In this document: positions 1 to 6,398 of the stretch, one piece after another
Numbering within the stretch: the first letter of the stretch is position 1
Layout of the letters: every line of letters begins with the position of its first letter
Source of the DNA: an uncultured Planctomycetaceae bacterium
Lineage (GTDB): Bacteria; Planctomycetota; Planctomycetia; Pirellulales; Pirellulaceae
Direction of reading: 5' to 3'
NCBI GenBank assembly: GCA_903927685.1
Contig: CAIYOB010001619.1
Span: 1 to 6,398, forward strand
DNA: 6,398 bases
Notes under the pieces: model-generated
What the model was told of the DNA's origin: nothing
What the model saw: the letters and a program-made list of their open reading frames with translations, nothing else
The model's database searches: none
Translations under genes and position numbers: made by a program

Positions 1-3000
1 CCTGGAATACCGTGCAACGGGAGATCGTCAATACCGAATACGCCAAGGCGGTCGATCGCTACCAACGCAAGGATTACGCTGCGGCCCGGCAGCTGTGGTC
101 CGAGTTCCTGGCGAAGTATCCGCTGGACGCCCGTGGACGGGCCATCGCCTTCCTGTTCGGCCAGATGAGCTTTGCCGAGGAGCAATGGGACGCCGCGATC
201 AGTCAGTGGCGGCAGCTGGTGACCAAGTATCCCAAGACCGAGGAAGCGTCCCGCGCCCAACTGCTGGTCGCCCGCACGCTGGAAGAGAAACTCGGCAAGT
301 TGGACGAGGCGCTGGCCGAGTACCGCAAGCTGGACTGGGGCCAGGCCGCCGCGGAGGCCCAGCGGCGGATCGCCCGGCTGACCGCCAAGACGATGGCGAT
401 CGCCACCGAGCGCGTCTTTCGTAGCGACGAGGTGCCGCAGTTGAAGCTGGTCACGCGGAACCTGGAGTCCGTCACCGTGCGGGTCTACGCGGTGGACATG
501 GAGACTTACTTTCGCAAGATGCACGAGGCCCGCGGCGTGGAAGCGCTGGACATCGCGCTGATCGATCCGGACCAGACGTTCGAGTTCAAAGTCCCCGATT
601 ACAAGGCGTACCAGCGTCATGAGAGCCGCGTCCCGGTGCCGCTACCGGCGGACGCCAAACGCGGCGTCATGGCCGTGACCGTCAGCAGCCAGACGCTGGA
701 AGCCACGACGCTGGTGCTACAGAGCGACCTGGACATCGTGGTTAAGAGTTCCCGCGACGAGGTGTTCGTGTTTGCCGAGAATCTCCGCACCGGGCAGCCG
801 TGGCCCCAGGCTCGGATCCTGCTGTCCGACGGGACGCAGGTGTTCGGCGAGGGCGAAACGAACGACGACGGGGTGTTCCAGAAGTCGTTCGAGGCGTTGA
901 AATCCAGCGCGGACGTCCGCATCTTCGCCGTGGCCGACGGCCACATGGCCTCGAACGCGGTCGACCTGGACGGCCTGGAGGTCGCCCAAGGCTTGAGCGA
1001 CAGGGGCTACATCTACACCGATCGGCCCGCTTACCGTCCGGGCCAGGTGGTTCATGTCCGCGGCGTGATCCGCAAGGTGTCCGGGGATGCGTACACGGTG
1101 GACAAGGGCAAGGCGTATCGCGTCGACGTGTACGACGGCCGCAATCGGCTGATCCACGATGCGGCCGTGCCGCTGAACGATTTCGGCTCGTTCCACACGC
1201 ATTTCCTGCTGCCCGCCGCTGCCGCCGCAGGCAACTGCCGCATCCTGGTCCATGACGAGGAGGACAAAGAGAACTATCAAGGCGGCTTTGCCGTCCACGA
1301 CTATCAGCTGGAACCCGTCCAGCTGGAAATCGAGGCGCAACGCAAGGTGTACTATCGCGGCGAGAAGATCGAAGGCGTGATCCGGGCCGCCTACTACTAC
1401 GGCACGCCGTTGGCCGGCCGCGAGATCCGCTACAGCCTAGCAGACGGACGCGTGACGACCGCCCAGACGGACGATGTCGGCGAAATCCACTTCGCACTCG
1501 AGACCCGCGAGTTTCGCGAGTCCCAGGAACTGGTGCTGACCGCCGAAATGCCGGAACGTAATCTTGCGACGCACCAGGTCTACTACCTGTCGACCCAAGG
1601 CTTCTCGCTGTCGGCCCAGACCGTCCGCGATGTCTACCTGGCCGGCGAGACGTTCGAGCTGAAGGTCACCGCCGCGGATGCCGAGGGCCAGCCGATCGCC
1701 CAGCCACTGGCGGTCGACGTGTTGCGGCACACCGAGGTCGACGGCCAGCGGGGCGAAGTCTCGGTCGGCAAATACGAACTGAAGACGGCCACGGACGGCG
1801 TGGCTCGCCAGACGCTGAAGCTGGACGAAGGCGGTTCCTACACGCTACGGATCGGCGGCGTGGATCGCTTCCAAAACACCATCGAGACGGACGTCGAAAT
1901 CAGCATCAGCGACGACAAGGACGACGAGCGGTTGCGGATCCTGGCCGACCAGCACACGTACAAGGTCGGCGACACGGCCCAGTTGCGGCTGCACTGGCGC
2001 GAGCAGCCCGCCTTGGCGCTGGTGACGTTCGAGGGCGCCAAGATCCTGAGCTACCAGCTGGTGCAGCTGCAAAACGGCGAGAACAAGCTGGCGGTGCCCA
2101 TGACGGCCCAGCTGGCACCGAATTTTGATTTGGTCGTCAGCGTGATGACCGACGTGCGCCAAGCGCCGCAGGCGAAACCCGGCGCTGACGACGAGGGGGA
2201 AGACGAGAATCCGCCGACACGGTTCCACGAAGCATCCAGCCCGTTCCAGGTCGAGCGTGATCTGAAAGTCGCGGTGCAGATCCAGCGGGTCGGGGCCGAT
2301 GACAAAACGCCGCTCCGCCCCGGCGAGGAGGTCCAAGTCACGCTGACGGCGACCGATCCGCAAGGCAAGCCGGTGGCGGCCGAATTGAGTCTGGCCATGG
2401 TCGAACAGGCGTTGCTGAACCGCTTTCCCGCGACGATCCCGGCGATCGGCGACTTTTTCCGCAGCGCCGCGCGTGAGCCGGCCGTCCGCACGACCGCCAG
2501 CATCACGTTCGACTATCGCCCCGAGACCAAGCCCATCAATCCGCGGCTGCTGGCGGAAACGGAACGCCTGGCGGTTGCCGAGGAAGAGTCGCGGCGATTG
2601 GCCGAGTTGGGGGACTTTGGCGCGGAGGAAGCCAGCGTCGCCGCGGCTCACGACCGCAGCGCTGGGGTCGACGCGTTCGGGGATCCGGGAGCGGGAAACG
2701 CCAGTGCCCCGCTCGAAGCGGCTGCCGAAATTGATGCCGCGACGATGCTCGGCACTGCGTTCGGCCAGTCGATGGGCGGCGGGGCCTTCGGGTCGGCAAC
2801 TTGGGGCGGCGGCATGGGCGGCGGCATGGGCGGCATGGCTGGAATGGGAGGCGGTGGCGAGGCAGCGCCAGCCCAGCAGGCGGCCGGAGTCCCGGAGAAT
2901 CGGCCGGAAGTCACATCCGTCAATCTCCCTACGTTCTCAGTGATCACCAAGGATGGCGCCTGGTCCGAGCTGAAACTCAGCGGCCGGGATGCGAGCAAGA

Positions 3001-6000
3001 TCCTGGCCCAGTTGAAAGCCGCCGCTCCGGCGGGCGCCGTGCTGTTGCCCGGTTTGCCCCCGCACGAGACGGGCTATTGGAACCCGGCGGTGGTCACCGG
3101 GGCGGATGGCAAGGCGACGCTGACGTTCACGCTGCCGGAACGCTCCACCGGCTGGTCGCTGTTGGCCAAGGGCATCACGCAAGACACGTTGGGCGGCGAA
3201 GCGGCCGAGGAATTCGCAGTCCGCAAGGAACTGTTCGGCGAACTGAAACTGGCTGCGGCCTACACCGACGGCGACAAGACCGAGGTCGTCGCCACCGTTC
3301 ACAACAGTGCCTTCGATCAGGGCGAGATCGAAGTCGCGCTGACGACGCGGCTGGGCGACAAGTCGACGACGGAGACGAAGAAACTGCCGGTCACCGCCAA
3401 GGGTATCCAGGAGGTGAGCTTCCCGTTGACGCTGCAACTGCCTGTCCAGTCGGCTGGCCAGGGCGATCCCAATGCGGTGGCGGAATTTGAACTGACGGTG
3501 ACCGCGGGCCAGCAGCGCGACGTCGTCCGCCGCACGGCGGCCGTGCGGCCCTTTGGCATGACCGTCTATGCGCTTGCCGGCGGCACGGCGGCCGGAGATA
3601 CGGCGGCCGTGGTCCAGTCGCCTGCCGGCATGCAACTGGCTGCGCCACGGCTGCAGATCGTGATCGGGCCGACGATCGAGCGCAGCCTGCTGGACGCCGT
3701 GCTGGCTCCGGCCACCTGGTGCCAAGCCGACAGCCGCGGGTTTGCCTCGGACGGCGACTCGACCGCCGCAGACTTGATGGCGGCGCTGGCCCTGCAAAGA
3801 CTGCTGGGCCTGAGCCGCGATGCCGTCGGGGCGCAGGCCGAGGCACTGGACGCCCGCGTCCGCGCCGCGGTCAGCCTGTTGGTCTCGCAGCAGAACGACG
3901 ACGGCGGCTGGAGTTGGTCGGCGGCCGCGGGCTGCGCGAGCAATCCGTACCATTCGGCCCGCACGCTATGGGCGCTCCACTTGGCCCGCTCCGCCGGCTA
4001 TCGCGTCACCGACGAACTGTACGACAAGGCGGTCAATTTCGTCAAGACTCAGGTTGCCCAGGCGGCCGTGACGGACTACGAGACGAAGGTCGTCCTGCTG
4101 CACGCCTTGACCGTCGCCGGCCACGGCGACTTTGCGCTGGCCAACGCCCTGTACCGCAACCGGCCGTCGCTGTCGACGGCCGCCCTGGCGTACCTCGCCT
4201 TGACCTTTGCCGAAATGGACCGCAAGCAGACGGCCGAGGAACTGCTGGCCCAGCTGGGCAACCAGGCGTGGGACGAACCGGCGGCCTCGGCTGCGAAATC
4301 TGCGCCGAGCGCGAAGCCCGCTTCGCTGGCCCAGGTCTCCTGGAACCTGTCGCCCGTCGAGGTCCGGGCGATTTACTCGCTCGGCCTGGACGCGGTGGCG
4401 CCGGCCGACGCAAGACTGCAGACCCAAATCGACTGGCTGATGGCTCATCGCACGGGCCATCGCTGGTCGCCCGACAAAGCGACCGGACCGGCCATGCTGG
4501 CGGCCTGCCGCTGGTTCGCCCGTTCGCAGTTCGACAGCGAGAAATACAAGCTGAACGTGTACGTGAACAACTTCCTGGCCAAGGAACTGGAGATCGACCA
4601 GGCGGCCCCGACGCAGACCCTGGATATTCCGGCGGACCTGCTGAAACTCGACCAGTCCCAGCAACGCGTGCGCTTCGAGTTGGCTGGTCGCGGGCGGTAC
4701 ACGTACCAGTGCGTCCTGGGCGGCTTCGTGCCCGGCGACCAACTGAAGAGCACGACGGCCGAATGGCGAGTCACCAGGCACGTCGGCCCGGGTCTGCTCG
4801 AATTGGATGGGCAGACCGTTCCGCGCGGCTTCGACGTGGCTGTGATGGACGGCGTGGCCGAGTTTCGCAACGATCTCACACAGTTGCCCGTCGGCCGCCG
4901 CGGCAGCGTTGAACTGCGGATCTGGCGGCAGGGCAACCTGAGCGCCGCCAATGCGCCGCAGACGCCGTACCTGGTCGTGACCGAACCGCTACCCGCCGGG
5001 GCCGCGGTCGTCGAGGACTCGGTCAGCGGTCCGTTCGAGCGGTTTGAAATCTCGCCCGGCGCGATCACGTTCTACTTGGGCAACAAGCCGGAGCACGCGC
5101 GGATCACCTACGATGTCCACGGCTACGTGGCCGGCCAGTATCGCGCGGCCCCGACGGTGGTCCGCGACGCGTTCCGGCCGGACCAGATCGCCGTGTCCGA
5201 GCCGCGGCCGCTCGCCGTACTGGCCGCCGGAACGGCCAGCGGCGACGCCTATCGCTTGACGCCGCAAGAACTGTACGAACTGGGCCGGCGGCATTTTGAG
5301 AAAGGCGACTTGGCCGTCGCGGCCAAGCACTTGAACGAGCTGTTCAATCAATGGAATCTGAAGCCGGAGTTCTACAAGGAAAACGTTCGCATGCTGCTCG
5401 ATATCCACCTGCAGCAGGGCCCGCCGAGTCTGGTGGTCAAGTACTTTGAGATCATCATCGAAAAGTTCCCGGAACTGGAAATCCCGTTTGCCAAGCTGCT
5501 GAAAGTCGCCGACGCGTACCACGAGATCGGCGAGTACGAACGGAGCTACCTGGTGTTCCGCGCCACCGTCGAGGCCAGTTTCCTCCGCGAGAGCCGCGTG
5601 GCCGGTTTCCTGGAATCGCAGCAGGAGTTCCTCCGCAGCGTGGACGTGATGAGCAGCTTGCTGCAGCAGTATCCCCCGGAACCCTACTTGGCCACCGCGA
5701 CCTATGCGCTGGCCCAGCGCGTGTACGCCAAAGCGCCCGAGGCCGCCGCGGACGCCAAGCTGCGGGAGAAGAAGCTGACCCGCGTCGACCTGATCCGGGA
5801 CGCCTGGCGGCGGCTGGATGATTTCCTGGCCGCGTTTCCCGAGGACCCAGCGGCGGATCAGGCTTCGTTCGCGCTGGCCAACGCCCTGCTGGATCTGGAG
5901 CAATTTGACCGAGCCATCGCCCAGTGTGCCCGTTATGCGGAGCGGTATCCGGACAGCGATTTCCTGGACAGCTACTGGTACATCATCGGCTACTGCCACT

Positions 6001-6398
6001 ATGCGCTGGGAGCGCACCAGCAGGCCTTGGACATGTGCCAGAAGGTGGCGGAGGCGAAACACAAGGACAAGACCACGGGCCGGCTGGTCGAGAGCCCCAA
6101 CAAATGGCAAGCGATCTACATCACCGGCCAGATCCATCACAGCTTGGGACAAGCCGAGGCGGCGATTCGCGAGTACACCCGCGTCGAGGACCGGTTTGCC
6201 GACGCTCGCCAGGCGATCGAGTACTTTGCCCGCCAGGCGATTCGGCTGCCCGAAGTCGTCACGGTCCAGCCGGGCAAGCCGTGCGAGGTGGAGCTGACAT
6301 TTCGCAACGTGCCGACGTGCAACGTGCGGGTCTATCGGATCGACCTGATGAAGTTCAGCTTGCTGCGCCGGGACTTGAGCGACATCACCAGCATCAAC
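1..6398 (+). CDS. Giant TPR-flanked alpha-2-macroglobulin family protein (partial at both ends)
   Basis: One reading frame is open from the first full codon (base 3) to the last (ending at 6398): 2132 codons with no stop. Both the true start and the stop lie outside, so no signal peptide or RBS can be judged. The translation shows the family order of a bacterial alpha-2-macroglobulin: MG beta domains with DRPAYRPGQ (340-348), a bait-position linker, the A2M core with YWNP (1025-1028) and LPERSTGW (1044-1051), a helical thioester-type domain with QQNDDGGWSW (1296-1305), and an MG10-like end with VTEPLPAG. TPR arrays precede and follow it. Family members are envelope proteins proposed to trap proteases from hosts or competitors. 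Bacterial A2Ms such as E. coli YfhM are about 1650 residues; this one exceeds 2132 because of the TPR and extra beta modules. The family call is firm. Protease trapping is inferred, and the thioester looks lost. Confidence 0.93.
36..380 (+). other. N-terminal TPR array (protein domain)
   Basis: Residues about 12-126 form amphipathic helix pairs with TPR spacing. Three units can be seen: one around YAKAVDRYQRKDYAAARQLW ending in KYP (38-40), one around SFAEEQWDAAISQWRQL ending in KYP (75-77), and one around LEEKLGKLDEALAEYRKL. The recurrent small residue, aromatic and terminal YP resemble TPRs of bacterial envelope assembly proteins. TPRs bind partner proteins or act as spacers. The array probably extends upstream of the window, because helical sequence is already present at residue 4. 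The partner is unknown. Confidence 0.8.
399..725 (+). other. Beta-rich module A after the N-terminal TPRs (MG1-like)
   Basis: Residues about 133-241 follow the TPR helices and precede the first clear macroglobulin domain. They carry alternating hydrophobic strands, with LKLVTRN (149-155) and VRVYAVDMETYF (159-170). By position this is the counterpart of MG1 in other A2Ms, but I cannot confirm the fold from sequence alone. A related stretch recurs at the far right of the window (from base 6252), with conserved L, RN, VRVY and D in the same spacing. Confidence 0.6.
726..998 (+). other. Macroglobulin-type beta domain (bacterial MG domain)
   Basis: Residues about 242-332 match the pattern of bacterial A2Ms just before the MG2 hallmark: a strand LDIVVKSSRDEVFVFAENL, then the RTGQPWPQARILL segment, then a GETNDDGVF turn. 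That pattern (strand, TG.P..GA.. strand, TDxxG turn) is a common bacterial Ig-like or MG signature. The domain would form part of the MG ring. Its exact MG number is uncertain because the start of the gene is not visible. Confidence 0.7.
1008..1307 (+). other. MG2 domain with the A2M hallmark DRPAYRPGQ
   Basis: Residues 336-435 begin with GYIYTDRPAYRPGQVVHVRG. DRxxYRPGxxV is the most conserved N-terminal signature of A2M proteins (Pfam MG2). D340, R341, P342, Y344, R345, P346 and G347 are all present. Beta-strand-like segments follow to about residue 435. This is the strongest single motif for the family assignment. Confidence 0.88.
1308..1922 (+). other. MG3 and MG4-like beta domains
   Basis: Residues about 436-640 hold two further beta domains. 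Each begins with a YxxGE-type turn of the macroglobulin fold: VYYRGEKIEGVIRAAYYYG (from 449) with the GTPLAGREI strand, and RDVYLAGETFELKVTAAD (from 542) with GQPIAQPLAV. Each pattern (x.Y..GE....V.A.Y..G.P..G..I) fits MG3 and MG4 of bacterial A2Ms. The second ends in a GGSYTLRIGGVDR strand pair (from about 615). The boundaries are approximate. Confidence 0.72.
1923..2426 (+). other. Bait-region domain (MG5/MG6, A2M_BRD-like)
   Basis: Residues about 641-808 begin with ADQHTYKVGDTAQLRLHW (648-665) and ALVTFEGAKILSYQLVQL, the pattern of the A2M bait-region domain (YxxGDxAxLxV ... ALVTVExxxIL). The later segment, about 750-805, carries TPLRPGEEVQVTLTATDPQG and AELSLAMVEQALLNRF. The latter is the counterpart of the conserved VDEALL strand just before the bait. 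The two halves are joined by an acidic, proline-flanked linker (729-738, ADDEGEDENPP region). Confidence 0.82.
2427..3059 (+). other. Long low-complexity stretch at the bait-region position
   Basis: About 210 residues (809-1019) lie between the VEQALL strand of MG6 and the YWNP start of the A2M core, where proteases cut the bait in known A2Ms. In order, it has a short family-like part with DFFRSAAREP, a charged helical stretch rich in Glu, Arg and Leu (849-870), an Ala/Asp/Ser-rich part, a Gly/Met block (924-952: 17 Gly and 5 Met in 29 residues), a Gln/Ala/Pro segment, then a return to ordered sequence (NLPTFSVITKDGAW, SKILAQLKAAAPAG). Disorder and exposed cleavage sites are plausible. The target protease cannot be read from the sequence. 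Confidence 0.65.
2808..2831 (+). repeat. Tandem 12-bp repeat, two exact copies, in the Gly/Met block
   Basis: GGCGGCATGGGC occurs twice back to back, encoding GGMG twice. A degenerate continuation to about 2858 (GGCATGGCTGGAATGGGA and on) keeps Gly/Met coding. The unit length is a multiple of three, so gain or loss of copies would keep the frame. The repeat probably arose by replication slippage inside the low-complexity linker. Confidence 0.85.
3060..3650 (+). other. A2M core domain (MG7-like) and the following beta segment
   Basis: Residues 1020-1216 start with HETGYWNPAVVTGADGKATL, followed by TFTLPERSTGWSLLAKGITQ. These are the family signatures: a YWNP-type segment, a DGxAxxxFxLP strand and a TxWxxxAxG strand (Pfam A2M). 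The segment that follows, EEFAVRKELFGELKLAAAYT, matches the usual V.kel.v.l..P.....GD stretch, and beta strands then continue to about residue 1200. This part links the bait domain to the thioester-type domain. Confidence 0.87.
3651..4529 (+). other. Thioester-domain-like alpha/alpha toroid with a degenerate thioester site
   Basis: Residues about 1217-1509 are helical. They begin with LQIVIGPTIERSLLDAVLAP, the family's lead-in to the thioester, but the site itself reads WCQADS (C1240, Q1241) where active members have GCxEQ. The preceding loop is about three residues shorter than usual. The toroid continues with QQNDDGGWSW (1296-1305), a repeat motif of this fold, then an Ala/Ser/Lys-rich loop (1426-1442), WNLSPVEVRAIYSL, and HRWSPDKATGPAM (from 1486), which matches the closing WxxxxxT..A helix. 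The fold call is strong. Loss of covalent chemistry is inferred from the missing Gln at position +3 after Cys. Confidence 0.8.
4530..5225 (+). other. C-terminal macroglobulin region (MG10-like)
   Basis: Residues about 1510-1741 hold beta strands beginning with DSEKYKLNVYVNNFLAKELE and ending with YLVVTEPLPAGAAVVEDSV (from about 1658), then FEISPGAITFYLGNK, ITYDVHGYVAGQYRAAPT and a final EPRPLAVLA strand. The order VxDPLPAGxxxxxxS ... FxxxxLxxGxxxxxYxxRAxxxGxFxxxP is the usual end of bacterial A2Ms, the counterpart of the receptor-binding domain in vertebrate A2M. Most bacterial members stop here; this one continues into TPRs. Confidence 0.8.
5256..6248 (+). other. C-terminal TPR array (protein domain)
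   Basis: Residues about 1752-2082 are a run of helix pairs with TPR character, starting LTPQELYELGRRHFEKGDLA (1752-1771). Further units include ADAYHEIGEYERSYLVFR, FALANALLDLEQFDRAIAQC ending in RYP, GYCHYALGAHQQALDMCQ (from about 1996) and IYITGQIHHSLGQAEAAIRE (from 2038). I count about six to eight units; some are divergent. The array follows the A2M core directly and suggests a docking role. It is longer than the N-terminal array visible here, but that array may be truncated by the window. Confidence 0.83.
6252..6398 (+). other. Beta-rich module B, second copy, cut by the window end
   Basis: Residues 2084-2132 follow the second TPR array as module A follows the first. The segment VVTVQPGKPCEVELTFRNVP then NVRVYRIDLMKF lines up with LKLVTRN...VRVYAVDMETYF of module A: counting from E/Q before the first strand to the Asp, 8 of about 20 residues are identical, including RN and VRVY. 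The domain, and possibly the end of the protein, continues beyond base 6398. Confidence 0.65.

Noticed and set aside
2473..2943. 156-codon + strand ORF with a Trp/Ala-rich part over the Gly/Met block
   Set aside because: This is an off-frame reading of the low-complexity tract. The main frame continues without a break on both sides, so no frameshift or nested gene needs to be invoked.
3719..4912. 397-codon + strand ORF in another frame, also 2801-3490
   Set aside because: They overlap the thioester-type domain and the A2M core, which are well supported in the main frame. Their translations are Arg/Gly/Pro-rich with no recognisable motif, as expected for off-frame reading of GC-rich coding DNA.
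5940..6060. Cysteines in the last TPRs (QCARY, YCHYAL, DMCQK) as a heme or metal site
   Set aside because: There is no CxxCH or regular CxxC pair. The cysteines fall on separate TPR helices at positions where small residues are normal.
4989..6152. 387-codon reverse-strand ORF, and similar ones at 2937-3953, 3966-4781, 1845-2651 and 717-1340
   Set aside because: All are in exact codon register with the sense frame, where a reverse stop needs a sense TTA, CTA or TCA codon. These are rare in this GC-rich gene. The reverse stops coincide exactly with sense CTA at 717, 1845, 3966 and 4989 and TCA at 2937. The products are Arg/Gly/Gln-rich and match no family I recognise, whereas the sense frame gives clear A2M and TPR domains.
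1..6398. A break, frameshift or gene boundary somewhere inside such a long frame
   Set aside because: I read every codon from base 3 to 6398 without meeting a stop, and the domain order is continuous and in the right sequence for the family. No Shine-Dalgarno plus start, terminator hairpin with T-run, or change of codon use marks a boundary.

Overview
The whole window lies inside one very large protein-coding gene on the + strand. Reading from base 3, all 2132 codons are open: there is no stop, no start that could be the true one, and no intergenic DNA. The gene enters from the left and leaves to the right, so only a partial CDS can be annotated. Residue n of the fragment begins at base 3n, and that numbering is used below.

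The protein is a bacterial alpha-2-macroglobulin (A2M) family protein, held between two tetratricopeptide (TPR) arrays. The order is: TPR helices (about 12-126), a beta-rich module containing VRVYAVD (about 133-240), a series of macroglobulin (MG) beta domains including the hallmark DRPAYRPGQ (340-348), the MG5/MG6 region around the bait (about 641-808), a long low-complexity stretch where the protease bait is expected (about 809-1019), the A2M core (YWNP at 1025-1028), a thioester-domain-like helical toroid (about 1216-1509), an MG10-like C-terminal beta domain (about 1510-1741), a second and longer TPR array (about 1752-2082), and a second copy of the beta-rich VRVY..D module (from about 2084) that is cut by the window end.

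The most noteworthy points are the degenerate thioester site (WCQADS where GCxEQ is expected), the Gly/Met-rich bait-position insert, and the repeated TPR-plus-beta module at both ends. Bacterial A2Ms are envelope proteins thought to trap invading proteases. The missing thioester glutamine suggests that this one works, if it traps at all, without covalent capture.

The organism is probably a GC-rich bacterium, with strong G/C preference at third codon positions. The giant TPR-A2M fusion recalls proteins of Planctomycetota. This is inference from architecture and composition; other phyla with large envelope proteins are possible. I see no mobile element, RNA gene, CRISPR, promoter or terminator. 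The many long reverse-strand ORFs are explained by codon bias. The window does not show a multi-gene system.
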